Below are positions 24,824 through 34,297 of a stretch of DNA of 64,000 bases, in pieces. Where the stretch lies: positions 62,001 through 126,000 of the forward strand of contig CAYTBN010000001.1 of NCBI GenBank assembly GCA_964436045.1, read 5' to 3'. The translations under genes were made by a program, and so were the position numbers. This DNA comes from CAYTBN01 sp964436045 (GTDB taxonomy: Bacteria; Myxococcota_A; UBA796; UBA9615; CAYRNR01). The notes under the pieces are model-generated. The model did not search any database. It saw only the letters and a list, made by a program, of their open reading frames with translations, and was not told the DNA's origin. Each line of letters begins with the position of its first letter. The first letter of the stretch is position 1.

Positions 24824-27580
24824 ATGCGAACTCCCCTCTACCGCGCGTGGTCCATCCTGGCGCCCATCCTGGCGCTCCTTGGCTGTCCCGGCACTCCGGC
24901 GGACGACGACGACGCCACGTCGTCCGAGCCCATCGAAGCTCCGGTACTGGAGATTGCGGAGGACCCGACGGAGGAACTGACCGAGCTGGCGGTCGAGGCG
25001 GTCGACATGGCGCCGAACTGGCTCCGTGACGATCTGGTGTTGAGTTTCTTGCAGCTCGACGACGAGTACCAGGACGACATCGCCCAGGTGCTGGTGGACG
25101 TGGACGATCTCTACCTGATCGATGAGATCGCGTTCGCCATCGCCCACACCAGCCCCGAGGTACTGCGCTACCACAGCTTCTATCCCGAGTTGCTGGTGCA
25201 GAACGCCGAGCTGGTCTACGCCTACGACCCCTTCCTCGACTTCGTCGAGATCGTCGACGTGGGTGAGCCGGGCGTGGACGACGACTTCCATACGACCACG
25301 GCCTATCGCGTCGGAGATGGACAGGGGAACGTGGAGACCAAGACCATCGACCGGGAGATCTACTACTGGTACCTGGTGCACCCGCGCCTGGAAGATGAGC
25401 TCCCGCTGTACATCGACGGCTGGTCCAATGGAGTGGCCACGTCGCCCGACAACGGGATGATCTGGCGGGAGTTCCTGTGGGACAAGGCGCGCGACGAATG
25501 CCCGGACGAGCGGTTCTGTCCGCTGCTGTCCGAGGCGCTCGTCGGTATCGACACACTCTGGGAGACCAAGGCCGAGACGCGCACCGACAACGGCGCCATC
25601 GGCGAGCTGGTCCAGTTCGTCTGGGACGCCATCGATTTCGGCGCCGGGGACGAGCGACCGATCCAGCCCAACCGCATCTACACGGTCGGAGCCGGGAACT
25701 GCGGGGAACACGCGGATCTCACCTCGGCGGCCGCCCGGACGGTTCTGATCCCGTGCAAGAACGTGGGCGCGCGTTCCAACGATCACACCTGGAGCGAGTT
25801 CTGGGACGACCGCTGGATCGCCTGGGAGCCCATCGGCACTCACGTGGACTACTTCAACTACTACAAGGGCGGTGTCGACCGCGACGGGCTGGACAACGAC
25901 TGCGATGGCTGGGCCGACGACGCGTATGACACCGACGACAACGACGGCGATGGTTTTTCGGTGGCCGACGGTGACTGCAACGACTCCGACGCCGAGGTCA
26001 ACCCACTGGCCGCCGAAGTGGCCAACGGCTACGACGATGACTGCGACGGTGTCGCCGATCCCGGCATCAACGACGGGGATATCGACGCCGACGGCGACGG
26101 GTTTTCGATCAACCAGGGGGACTGCCGGGAGATGGACGCGACCGTCTTCCCAGGGGCTGAGGAGCTGATCAACGGCCGCGACGACGACTGCGACGGTGTC
26201 GCGGACTACGGCCTGGACGAGAGCGACGCCGACGGCGATGGGGTGACCATCCTGGCCGGCGACTGCGACGACAACGACGCGACGATCCTCCCCGGAGGTG
26301 TGGAGCTGGGCAACGCCTGCGACGACGACTGCGATGGGGTCGCCGACAACCTGGCGTGGGACGTGTACGGAGACGTGGATGGCGACGGCTGGAGTGTGGC
26401 GGCGGGTGACTGCAACGACGGCGACGCGGCCATCAACCCGGACGCCGCCGAGGTCGACAACCTGCTGGACGACGACTGCGACGGCAAGGCGGACGATGGC
26501 TTCAGCCTCGAGGACATGGATGGCGACGGGATCGAGCCCATCTTCGGCGACTGCAACGACGCCGATGCCGACGTCCATCCGGACGCCGTCGAGATCTGCA
26601 ACGGCATCGACGACAACTGTGACGGCATTGCCGACGAGGGCCTCTATGGCTCCGACCGCGACGGTGACGGATTTACACTGGCCGACGGTGACTGCAACGA
26701 CATGAACTCGGGCGTCCACCCCGACCGGTCGGACCCCTCGCTGTCGAGCAACCGCCTCTACGCGATGACCGAGGCCCGTGGGGACACCTACATCGACGAG
26801 CAGCTGACCGAGAACTACGTGACGCTGCCGTCGTACCTGGAGTTCGACGTGGCCGACGAGAACGGGCTGCCGGTGGATGGCGCGATCGTCACCATCTACG
26901 GCACCTGGGCGGTGTATGGCTACGACAACCAGTGGGCATGGGCCGCCGAGGTGGTCACGGATCTCGACGGCCGCGCGTACGCCACCGTGGGAGAGTTCAA
27001 TCCGTACGGCTATTCGGTGCAATCCCCCATCGGCGATGATCCGGGCGGCGATTCGCTGTACCAGGGCGTCGAGCTCAGCGCGCCATTCGAGACCTACGTT
27101 CTCACCTCCACGCTGCCGGGCCAGATGCCCTTCGCCCCGGCGGTCGGCGAGACGGATCTGGTCGACGGAGTCGCCGCGGACGTGACCCTGGACATCGGTG
27201 TCGAGGTCGAGGGACACCGGCTGGCGGCGGACGGCGCGTACAGCGGTTCCTTCTCGCTGGCAGGGGAAGGCGGCCGGGTCGACGTGATGCTGCTGGACGA
27301 GGACGAGTGGGACGAATTCGACGATGGCAACGACTTCGGCGCCCAGCTGGCGGCGATGGATGTGAGCTCGGGTGACTGGAGCGTCGATCTGCCCCTGGAC
27401 CGGGACTGGACGCTGGTGATCGGCAACACCGATGCCGCCAGCGCGGCGATGATCGGTACGGTCTCCCTCGCGGTGTCCGCGGCCGACGGCGTCGAGCTGG
27501 AAGGGGAGGTCACACCGCTGGAACACCGCTTCCGGATCCCCGCCGGCGAGTACCTGGCGATCGATCTCGCCCGACCCTAA
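24824..27580 (+). CDS. MopE-repeat lipoprotein with transglutaminase-like domain
   Basis: A 918-residue surface-type lipoprotein: signal peptide with lipobox LALLGC (Cys about 23), then an acidic spacer. A transglutaminase-like domain follows (about 150-345), with the Cys block GAGNCGEHADLTSAAAR and the His block SNDHTWSEFWDDRWIAWEP. Next are about seven MopE-type Ca/metal-binding repeats (about 346-640), each with DxDGDG...GDCNDxDAxVxPxAxE...DDDCDG, and a beta-rich C-terminal region. MopE repeats are frequent in Myxococcota and methanotroph surface proteins. The catalytic Cys/His suggests a hydrolase or cross-linking fold; activity is unproven. An AGAGGT site precedes the ATG. Many antisense frames here are composition artefacts. 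Confidence 0.85.
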   Translation: MRTPLYRAWSILAPILALLGCPGTPADDDDATSSEPIEAPVLEIAEDPTEELTELAVEAVDMAPNWLRDDLVLSFLQLDDEYQDDIAQVLVDVDDLYLIDEIAFAIAHTSPEVLRYHSFYPELLVQNAELVYAYDPFLDFVEIVDVGEPGVDDDFHTTTAYRVGDGQGNVETKTIDREIYYWYLVHPRLEDELPLYIDGWSNGVATSPDNGMIWREFLWDKARDECPDERFCPLLSEALVGIDTLWETKAETRTDNGAIGELVQFVWDAIDFGAGDERPIQPNRIYTVGAGNCGEHADLTSAAARTVLIPCKNVGARSNDHTWSEFWDDRWIAWEPIGTHVDYFNYYKGGVDRDGLDNDCDGWADDAYDTDDNDGDGFSVADGDCNDSDAEVNPLAAEVANGYDDDCDGVADPGINDGDIDADGDGFSINQGDCREMDATVFPGAEELINGRDDDCDGVADYGLDESDADGDGVTILAGDCDDNDATILPGGVELGNACDDDCDGVADNLAWDVYGDVDGDGWSVAAGDCNDGDAAINPDAAEVDNLLDDDCDGKADDGFSLEDMDGDGIEPIFGDCNDADADVHPDAVEICNGIDDNCDGIADEGLYGSDRDGDGFTLADGDCNDMNSGVHPDRSDPSLSSNRLYAMTEARGDTYIDEQLTENYVTLPSYLEFDVADENGLPVDGAIVTIYGTWAVYGYDNQWAWAAEVVTDLDGRAYATVGEFNPYGYSVQSPIGDDPGGDSLYQGVELSAPFETYVLTSTLPGQMPFAPAVGETDLVDGVAADVTLDIGVEVEGHRLAADGAYSGSFSLAGEGGRVDVMLLDEDEWDEFDDGNDFGAQLAAMDVSSGDWSVDLPLDRDWTLVIGNTDAASAAMIGTVSLAVSAADGVELEGEVTPLEHRFRIPAGEYLAIDLARP

Positions 27581-27616
27581 CTTCGCCCTCCCCTCCCCTC
27601 CCCCGCTACGCCGGTC

Positions 27617-27622
27617 TACAAT
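27617..27622 (+). promoter_or_regulatory. Possible -10 box at the GT-C gene start
   Basis: TACAAT (27617-27622) lies six bases before ATG 27629. No -35 match is seen in the C-rich tract upstream. Its distance to the start codon is like that of the other leaderless-type promoters in the window. Confidence 0.25.
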
Positions 27623-27628
27623 CGGCCC

Positions 27629-29491
27629 ATGTTACGGAGACTCCAGGGGAAATCGTGGTCGACGCTCGTCGCCGATCCACGCTTTTTTCTGCCGGCAGGC
27701 GCTGCTGCGCTCCTCGCTCCCCTGATCCTCGCTGTGGGACCGCTCCGGTTGCTGTCCCGCAGCGCCGTGATCGGGTTGCATACCCACGATCTCTTCGACC
27801 ACGTCTGGCTCCATCGCGGCTTCCTGGGCAGTCTCTTCGGTGACGGGTCCCCCCTGCAGACCACCGCCATCGCCTGGCCGGAGGGGGGCTCGATCCTGCA
27901 CCCGGACCCAGCCGGTGCGCTGTTGTTCTCCTTGCTGGCGCCGCTGCTGGGCTCGGTGTCCGCGTACAACTGGATGCTGCTCGTCCAGCTGTGGCTGGCC
28001 GCGCTGGCCGGTTGGGCGCTCTGCCGTCGGGTGACCGGGTCTACCCTCTCCGGCTGGTTCGGCGGTCTGCTCATCGGGGCGTCCCCCTATCTGCTGGGGC
28101 AGGTCAATACGGGCGAGACCGAGACCGTGGCGGTCTGGCCCCTGATCCTGGGCCTGCTGTACATGGAACGCGTGACCGAGACACGGAGCTGGCGCGACGG
28201 GATCCTGGCCGGTCTGTTCGCCGGGTTGGGGGCCGTGGCCAGCTGGTACCATGGCGCGTTCCTGGCGTTCTACCTGGTGGGGTGGCTCGCGGTGCGGGCC
28301 CGTTGCCCGGCCTGTATCGCCGTGCCAGCGCTTTTCGCCGCTGTGGTCGCGGTGCCCGCCGCGATCTATGCGTCGCTGCTGGGAGACGCCGGCAACCTGT
28401 TCCAGGGCCCGGCCATGGCGACCTATCTGGCATCTCACACCGAGGCCCTGGCGGGCATGGTCGCCGACCCCAAGAGCCTGCTGGGGTTCTTCCCGGCAAC
28501 CAGTACGGGCGCCGGCCACGTTCGCGCCCAGTACCTGGGCACCATCGTGGTGGCCGTCGCGCTGTGCGGTGTCGTCCGGGGATGGCGAGGCTCGCGTTGG
28601 TGGCTGGCGGTCGTCGCCTGTGCCCTGGTACTGGCGCTGGGGCCCGTGTTGTTCCTGGGTGGCAGGCTGGTGAGCGTGGAGGGCGATACCGTGCCCTTGC
28701 CCTACCGGTTGCTCTCCGACCATCTCCCCCTCTTCGGCTTGATGCGCATCCCCCACCGCTGGACCCTGCTGGTGGCTATCGGCCTCGCCGTGCTGGCGGC
28801 CCGCGGTGTGGGTCAGCTGGCCCGCGACCGCCGGGCGGTGGTCGCCGTGGTGGTGCTGGCGGTGGGTCTTCACCTGTGTGACCTGGTGCTGTTCTCCCGC
28901 GTCGACGCGCACTCGGCGGTGGACATTACCCCGCCGTCCTTGCTGTCCCGGCTGCCCGGCGACGGCGCCGTGCTCGATCTGCCCCCGCGAATGGCCGGCT
29001 CGGACGCCCGCGGGCGCTACCTGTGCTGGCAACCCACCCATGGACGCCCGATCCCCTACTCGTTGCTGATGACGGGAATCTCCCCCTCGCTCGCGGCCGA
29101 GCCTCTGGTTGCGGCGGTCGCATCCCTGGACGGACGGGACCAGCTGGTGGAGGCCAACGTGGAGGTCGCAGGCACCGCCGAGCCGGATCTGGAGAGCGGC
29201 AACGCTGCCTTCCGCTCCGCGTGGGCCGAGCGCGAGGATGGCCTGGGGGGCACGACCACGTACGCACTGACCGTGGCGAGGCTGCGCAGCGAGGGGCTGG
29301 ACTCGACGGACGTGGCAGGCGCGGATCGCCGCCTCCTGGCGATGGGCATCGACACGGTGGTGCTCCACGCCGACCTGTTGGGGCCCGGCGACGCGGCGGG
29401 CCAGATCCGTTCGCTGCTGGTGGCCACCCTGGGTGAGCCCCATAGCCTGGACGCGGACACCCTGGTCTGGTCGCTGGCGGGGGACCTCTGA
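27629..29491 (+). CDS. Polytopic GT-C-like membrane protein (copy 1)
   Basis: A 620-residue integral membrane protein with about 10-12 hydrophobic helices up to about residue 420, then a soluble domain of about 190 residues. An acidic/His loop after the first helix (GLHTHDLFDHVWLHRGF) and a second loop (LHPDPAGALLF) sit where GT-C glycosyltransferases carry catalytic acids. No family-defining motif is certain, so the glycosyltransferase role is inference from topology. The next gene has the same size and layout and starts at the base where this one ends; the pair may act together in cell-surface glycan or exopolysaccharide work. Confidence 0.65.
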   Translation: MLRRLQGKSWSTLVADPRFFLPAGAAALLAPLILAVGPLRLLSRSAVIGLHTHDLFDHVWLHRGFLGSLFGDGSPLQTTAIAWPEGGSILHPDPAGALLFSLLAPLLGSVSAYNWMLLVQLWLAALAGWALCRRVTGSTLSGWFGGLLIGASPYLLGQVNTGETETVAVWPLILGLLYMERVTETRSWRDGILAGLFAGLGAVASWYHGAFLAFYLVGWLAVRARCPACIAVPALFAAVVAVPAAIYASLLGDAGNLFQGPAMATYLASHTEALAGMVADPKSLLGFFPATSTGAGHVRAQYLGTIVVAVALCGVVRGWRGSRWWLAVVACALVLALGPVLFLGGRLVSVEGDTVPLPYRLLSDHLPLFGLMRIPHRWTLLVAIGLAVLAARGVGQLARDRRAVVAVVVLAVGLHLCDLVLFSRVDAHSAVDITPPSLLSRLPGDGAVLDLPPRMAGSDARGRYLCWQPTHGRPIPYSLLMTGISPSLAAEPLVAAVASLDGRDQLVEANVEVAGTAEPDLESGNAAFRSAWAEREDGLGGTTTYALTVARLRSEGLDSTDVAGADRRLLAMGIDTVVLHADLLGPGDAAGQIRSLLVATLGEPHSLDADTLVWSLAGDL

Positions 29492-31338
29492 TGCTCGGTC
29501 CGCTCCCCGCCCGCTGGACCCGCCTGGTGGCCGTCGTCTGGTTCTTCGCGCTGGCCGCCGCCGTGACCTGGCCGACCGTCACCGGACCCAGCGAGATGCT
29601 GCTGGGCCACCCACGCTGCTCGGGCGGTTGTCACGCCTGGGTGATGTGGGTCGCGGCCCACGATCTGCTCCCCAACGGACGGCTGACCACCGATCTGCTG
29701 TTCCACCCCGCGGGGGGGGACGTGATGCGGCTGTACGGATCCGACCTGGTCAGCCCGGTGCTGGCAGCACCCTGGGTCGCCAGGAACCTGGTCTCGCCGT
29801 GGGCGGCATACAACCTGTGGCTGCTCGTCGGAATCCTGCTCAACGGACTGGCGGTGTACTGGCTGGCCCGGGACCGGCGGCTGGCCCCCGGACCCGCCGC
29901 GGTGGCGGGTACGCTCTTCGCGGTCGCCCCCTTCTTCCAGCACGAGTTGCTCAATGGCACCAGCGAGCTGGTGTTCTCCGCTGCCCTCCCCGTGTTCGCC
30001 ATCGGTTGGCTGCGCTTGCTCGATCACGCGGCACCTCTGGCAGGCGGGCCCGAACCCGCGGGGCGCTGGTGGACGGCAGCCATCCTGACGGGACTGGCGG
30101 CTGGGATCGGTGGCCTGGCGAGCGCCTACACTCCGTTCTTCCTGATCCTGATCGCCGCGGTCGCCCTGGCCCACCGGGTCTTCCGGCGCGCCGAACCGGT
30201 GTTCACCTGGCGGCTCGTCGTGGGCGGCGCCCTGGCAGCGGCGCTGGCGGGCGTGATCCTCGCACCTGCGCTCGCCATGCACGCCGCCCACGGTGCGGGC
30301 GCGACCCACGCCCGCCGGGTCGGGTGGGATCCCCGCGAGTTGCCGTTGCCGGACAGCAGCGCGCCCCTGGTCGGGTTTGTCGATCCCCGCCCGGTGGAGC
30401 TCCCCCACCTGCAGCTGCGGAACGACGGCGCGGTCTACCTGTACTGGACCCTCGGGTCGGTCACCCTGGGCTTCGTCGGCCTGGCGCTGGCCATCGTTGG
30501 CTTCACCCGGCGGCGGGGCGCCGAGTCCGCGCTGTGGCTCGGCCTGCTGATCACAGGCGTGGTGATCGCGCTGGGGCCCTACCTGGTCCTGATCGAGGAG
30601 GTGGTGACCTTCGGCAGCGTGCCGATCCCACTGCCATCGCTGGCGCTCAAGGCGGTCCTGCCGGGCTTCAGCATCACGGCGCTGCACACCTACCGCTACA
30701 CGGCAGTGATCGTACTGGCGCTGTCCCTGGCGGCCGGCCTGGGCGCCTCCGCCCTTCCCGCGCGCTGGTGGACGGCGCCGCTGCTCTGTGCCCTGTTGGT
30801 GCTCGAGGGGCTCGGAATGTCGCCCTCTGGCTGGCCGCTGGCCACCACCGACGTACCCACGGCGCCCTTCTGGTCCGAGCTCGGCGCCGAGGATGACTCC
30901 GCGGTCCTGGTGGTGCCCTTCACCGGAGACGAGCTGGATGATCTGAGCTATGCCCTGCTGGCGCAGACCGCCCATGGACGCCCCTGGTCGGACGGCGGGA
31001 TGCACTTCCGCGCCGATGTGGAGTCGCTGGCGCTGTACGAGGAGAACGTGGTCGCGGCTCGCCTCGCCCAGGGATACGCAGCGTCCCTGCCCGGGGAGGA
31101 GGAGTCCCGGGAGGGGTTGGCGGGCCTCGCCCGGGCGGGCTACGGCGCGATCGTGCTCGACCGCGCGCGCTTTTCCCGCGATGATCTGCCTAGTGAGCTC
31201 GATACCGAGCTGCCGCGCGGATCGGTCTGGCGCAGCGACGAGGTCGAGAGCTGGCTGAGGTCGCAGCTGGGGCCGCCCTACCGGGACGACGGACGGCTGG
31301 CGGCGTTCCGGATCCCCGAGGTGGAGACGAGTGAGTAA
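29491..31338 (+). CDS. Polytopic GT-C-like membrane protein (copy 2)
   Basis: A 615-residue membrane protein similar in plan to the gene before it: a first helix (LVAVVWFFALAAAVTWPTV), an extracytoplasmic loop with Cys-His and Asp residues (HPRCSGGCHAWVMW), repeated helices to about residue 445, then a C-terminal soluble domain. Shared features with copy 1 are the FHPAGGDVM/LHPDPAGAL loop, the GxxLNG-type helix, and LPFTGDEL/LDLPPRM at the start of the soluble domain. Function unknown; a lipid-linked sugar transferase is possible. It overlaps the upstream gene by one base and the downstream gene by eight. Confidence 0.65.
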   Translation: MLGPLPARWTRLVAVVWFFALAAAVTWPTVTGPSEMLLGHPRCSGGCHAWVMWVAAHDLLPNGRLTTDLLFHPAGGDVMRLYGSDLVSPVLAAPWVARNLVSPWAAYNLWLLVGILLNGLAVYWLARDRRLAPGPAAVAGTLFAVAPFFQHELLNGTSELVFSAALPVFAIGWLRLLDHAAPLAGGPEPAGRWWTAAILTGLAAGIGGLASAYTPFFLILIAAVALAHRVFRRAEPVFTWRLVVGGALAAALAGVILAPALAMHAAHGAGATHARRVGWDPRELPLPDSSAPLVGFVDPRPVELPHLQLRNDGAVYLYWTLGSVTLGFVGLALAIVGFTRRRGAESALWLGLLITGVVIALGPYLVLIEEVVTFGSVPIPLPSLALKAVLPGFSITALHTYRYTAVIVLALSLAAGLGASALPARWWTAPLLCALLVLEGLGMSPSGWPLATTDVPTAPFWSELGAEDDSAVLVVPFTGDELDDLSYALLAQTAHGRPWSDGGMHFRADVESLALYEENVVAARLAQGYAASLPGEEESREGLAGLARAGYGAIVLDRARFSRDDLPSELDTELPRGSVWRSDEVESWLRSQLGPPYRDDGRLAAFRIPEVETSE

Positions 31339-32011
31339 TCCGATCCCGAGCAACTACCCCCGTCCGCAAGTGGCCCTCGCCGCGCTGGCGTGGATGCTGA
31401 TCCTGGCGACCCCGTCCGTCGCTGCCGCCGGTCCGGAGGACCACCTCATCGAACTGGTGTTCGAGGTCCGGGACGACGAGGAGCAGCGGCTCCGCGAACC
31501 GTGGATCCGTCTCTCCGATGATAAGATCGAGCCCTTCCAGTTGCTGGACGACGGACTGGAACACGACATCGGCGCCGACGACCACCTCTGGACCGCCGGG
31601 ATCACCTTGATGGGGTCGCCCAAGACCACCGTGACCGTGTTCGACCGTCAGACAGGCGATACCGTCGGCAGCCGGACATTGTTCCTGCCCGTGGCCAAGC
31701 AGGTGCGGATCATCCTGTTCGTGGCCGATGGCGATCCCGGCCTGCTGCTGCTGAGCGAGAAGGCGCAACAGGCGGACGCGACCGCGGAGACGGCCGGGGG
31801 TCTCACACGCAAGACGAGTGAGAGCAGCGACAGCGTGGGCAACCGCTTCGTCTACCTGCTGTGGGTGCTGCTCCTGCTGGGGCTCCTCGGACTGGGCTAC
31901 CTGCGGGTCGTGTTGCGCCGCTTCCTGGCTGACTTCATGCCCACCTGGCGCAAGCTGGGCCGCTTCCTGGCCGACGAGCTGCCCGAAGAACAGACGGAGG
32001 ACGATGGCTGA
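31331..32011 (+). CDS. Secreted/membrane protein with conserved C-terminal tail (partner 1)
   Basis: A 226-residue protein with an N-terminal signal peptide (ALAALAWMLILATPSVAAA), an extracytoplasmic beta-rich domain (about 35-145), one transmembrane helix (about 172-195, YLLWVLLLLGLLGLGYL) and a cytoplasmic tail (RRFLADFMPTWRKLGRFL). The helix-plus-tail pattern recurs in the next gene. The GTG start overlaps the stop of the GT-C-like gene, so it belongs to that operon. No known family recognised. Confidence 0.6.
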   Translation: MSNPIPSNYPRPQVALAALAWMLILATPSVAAAGPEDHLIELVFEVRDDEEQRLREPWIRLSDDKIEPFQLLDDGLEHDIGADDHLWTAGITLMGSPKTTVTVFDRQTGDTVGSRTLFLPVAKQVRIILFVADGDPGLLLLSEKAQQADATAETAGGLTRKTSESSDSVGNRFVYLLWVLLLLGLLGLGYLRVVLRRFLADFMPTWRKLGRFLADELPEEQTEDDG

Positions 32012-32570
32012 TCCCGCCCCCTGGTCCGTCTGGCTGGTGGGCGCGGCCCGCGCCGCGGCGATCCACCTCCGCGACCGCATCGAACGGGTCATCGCCCGCC
32101 GCCGCCACGTCGCCGGTCCTCTGGCCCTGCTGTGCCTGCTGACACTGGCGATCCCCCTGTTCGGGCTGGGCAGCCATCTGACACGTCGTACCGTGGCCGA
32201 GCCGCCCCGGAGGCCCACGGCCGTGCCCCAGGTGGCCGTGGCCGCGGGAGCCGAGGACGAAGCCGGGTTGTTCAACGAGCCGGTGGATAGCCAGTACGTC
32301 GAGCACGTCGAGGTGCCGCCGCCCGGCCAGCTGGACGGCAGCATGCCGGTCCCCAGCGAGACCGCCGAGGCGGACGTGTTCGCGGGCGCGCGAACCGACC
32401 GAGCCGGGTCCAACCCCGCCGAGACGCTGGCCTACTTGACGTGGGTTGCCATGGTGCTGGCCCTCGTGCTGACGGCGCAGCTGCGGCTGGCGGTCCGGCG
32501 GCGCTACGAGACGCGATGGCTGCCCGCCTGGCGCCGGTTGGACAGCTGGCTCGACGAACGCATCGCCTGA
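32004..32570 (+). CDS. Membrane protein with conserved C-terminal tail (partner 2)
   Basis: A 188-residue protein: a basic N-terminal cytoplasmic helix (RAAAIHLRDRIERVIARRR), a first transmembrane segment (about 40-57), an extracytoplasmic acidic linker, a second transmembrane segment (about 142-160, YLTWVAMVLALVLTA) and a cytoplasmic tail (LAVRRRYETRWLPAWRRLDSWL). The end aligns with that of the gene before it. It overlaps that gene by eight bases. Its last 67 bases overlap the 3' end of the minus-strand protease gene. Function unknown. Confidence 0.6.
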   Translation: MADPAPWSVWLVGAARAAAIHLRDRIERVIARRRHVAGPLALLCLLTLAIPLFGLGSHLTRRTVAEPPRRPTAVPQVAVAAGAEDEAGLFNEPVDSQYVEHVEVPPPGQLDGSMPVPSETAEADVFAGARTDRAGSNPAETLAYLTWVAMVLALVLTAQLRLAVRRRYETRWLPAWRRLDSWLDERIA

Positions 32571-34297
32571 CCTCTCCGGGCCCGCCGCACCACCAGCAGG
32601 GTCATCAATCCGAACGGGAGCAGCACACCGGCCAGCGGCGGTCGGTGCACGGCGCCGCTCAGGCGACAGGCGTTGGCTGCGTGGGCGTCGTCCACCGAGA
32701 AGTGGTAGGGCGACGGCGAGGTCAGGCAGCCGGTGGGCAGTGGATCGGCGGAGTCGTCGTCACCGTCGTCGTCATCCCCCTGGGGCTCGGTCTGCTCGAC
32801 GATGTCCGCGCTCCACGAGTAGGGCGGAGCGGTGCCGCCGCCGGTCCAGGTGATCCCGATCACCACGCCGTCGTACAGGGTGCCGAAGTCGATGAACTCC
32901 ATCACCGCGGTGCCGTCTCCGCCCACGTTGCCGACGACCGCCTTGTTCGTCCCGTCGCCCACCCGGTGGCGCAGCGCCCCCAGCACCCAGCTGGACTCGC
33001 CAGCGCCGTCGAACTCGAAGCGCAGCTTGGTGTCCGGCGGCTCGGTGTCCGGAGCCTCGAGCTCGACGAAGTTGCTCCCATAGGTCTGGGGCGGGTAATC
33101 CGCCTCGTCGTCGCCCCCCGCCGGGTAGTCGCTGGTCGTCGCGATCCGGCTCGGCTTGCTGAACAGTGCGCCGTCCTCGTAGTCCTCCATCACCGACGTC
33201 CACGCCGTGAACACGGCGAACGCATCGTCGAAGGTCGTGCCGTGGGACTCCTCGAGGATCCCGCCGAGGGCGTCGGGGATCTGACCGCTGCCCGGATCTT
33301 CCCAGAGAGTCCGCAACGCGTCGATGCCGTCATCGACGAACTCCTCGATGGCCATCGGGAAGATGAACATCGCGTACTCGTGGACGCCGTTCTCCATGTT
33401 CAACGCCTGGTGAGGGCCGCTGGTGTACTCGGTGAGGAACCAGATGTAGCCGTTGACGTCCGGGTAGGCCTGGTCCTCGGACCACACCGCGGTGGCCTCC
33501 CACCAGTACCCCTCGATCATCATCGCGCCGCCATAGCCGAACTGGACGGCGTGGAACAGCTCGTGGGGCGCCACGTCGGCGGTGAACTCCCAGCTCTGGA
33601 TGTCGGGCGAGAGCACGATGTAGGTGCCCTGGTGGTCGGTGCACAAGGTGGTGTAGCCGCCACTCCAGCCGATGGTCGGCATGCCTCCGCCGCTGTTGCC
33701 GATGAAAACCGGCAGCTTCCAGCCCGTGCCCACGCCGTGGGGCTGCTGATACCCCAGCTGCTCGACGAACACCGTCCGGGAGTCCTCCATGACCGCGAGC
33801 AGGTCGTCGACGCCAGCGCCGTTGTAGTTCGGCCCCCACTTGACCACGAAGTTGTCGCTCTCCTGTTCGTTGGCAGCCGAGGCGTTGCAGCTCTCGGCGG
33901 CCTCCAGTGGCGACGGTAGCGAATCCCCACCCGCTCCGCTCGCGTGGTAGACCGGATCCGCCAGCGGCCAGCCCAGGGCGGCCTGGACGAGCTCGTGGTG
34001 GTCGGCGTCCAGATCCCCGTGGCGACGAAGGACGTCCAGGATCCGTGTGGTGCCACAGCCGGCTCGCTCGCCCTGGTCGATCTCCGCCAGATCGTCCAGC
34101 GCCAGCCCGCGCAGGGGCAGGGGCAGCAGCTCGGGTCGGGTGAAGGCCAGGAGGCGGTAGACAGCGGCGTCCCGGTCGTCGATCAACCCCCGATCCATCT
34201 CTTCCGCCAGGCGCCGATCCAGCCTGTCGGCGGCGGCGAACGCGGGACTGACGGTGAAGGTCAGCAGCGCGGCGGCGGCGATGGCGCGCGGGTTCAT
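32504..34297 (-). CDS. Secreted HExxH metalloprotease-like protein (MXAN_6640-type)
   Basis: A 597-residue exported protein with a Sec signal peptide (AIAAAALLTFTVSPAFAA). A zinc-protease motif lies mid-protein, HELFHAVQFGY (about residues 230-240), with a downstream Glu/Trp-rich segment (WWEATAVWSEDQ) that could supply the third ligand, and a beta-rich C-terminal domain. An acidic Asp/Gly/Asp stretch (PQGDDDDGDDDSADP), a Cys, and a terminal hydrophobic segment followed by RRARRG resemble the myxobacterial C-terminal sorting tails. ATG 34297 has AGGAAG before it; a longer open frame to 34363 has no signal. Tail-to-tail overlap with the gene ending at 32570. Confidence 0.75.
   Translation of the reverse strand: MNPRAIAAAALLTFTVSPAFAAADRLDRRLAEEMDRGLIDDRDAAVYRLLAFTRPELLPLPLRGLALDDLAEIDQGERAGCGTTRILDVLRRHGDLDADHHELVQAALGWPLADPVYHASGAGGDSLPSPLEAAESCNASAANEQESDNFVVKWGPNYNGAGVDDLLAVMEDSRTVFVEQLGYQQPHGVGTGWKLPVFIGNSGGGMPTIGWSGGYTTLCTDHQGTYIVLSPDIQSWEFTADVAPHELFHAVQFGYGGAMMIEGYWWEATAVWSEDQAYPDVNGYIWFLTEYTSGPHQALNMENGVHEYAMFIFPMAIEEFVDDGIDALRTLWEDPGSGQIPDALGGILEESHGTTFDDAFAVFTAWTSVMEDYEDGALFSKPSRIATTSDYPAGGDDEADYPPQTYGSNFVELEAPDTEPPDTKLRFEFDGAGESSWVLGALRHRVGDGTNKAVVGNVGGDGTAVMEFIDFGTLYDGVVIGITWTGGGTAPPYSWSADIVEQTEPQGDDDDGDDDSADPLPTGCLTSPSPYHFSVDDAHAANACRLSGAVHRPPLAGVLLPFGLMTLLVVRRARRGQAMRSSSQLSNRRQAGSHRVS

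Noticed and set aside
26000..26700. Tandem DNA repeat/CRISPR-like array in the MopE gene
   Set aside because: The periodicity is at protein level (MopE repeats) with diverged DNA; no identical repeats with unique spacers.
24563..27526. Very long minus-strand open frame opposite the MopE lipoprotein gene
   Set aside because: It is the antisense of Asp/Gly-rich GAC/GGC codons, has no signal, motif or ribosome binding site, and the plus-strand frame has clear domains.
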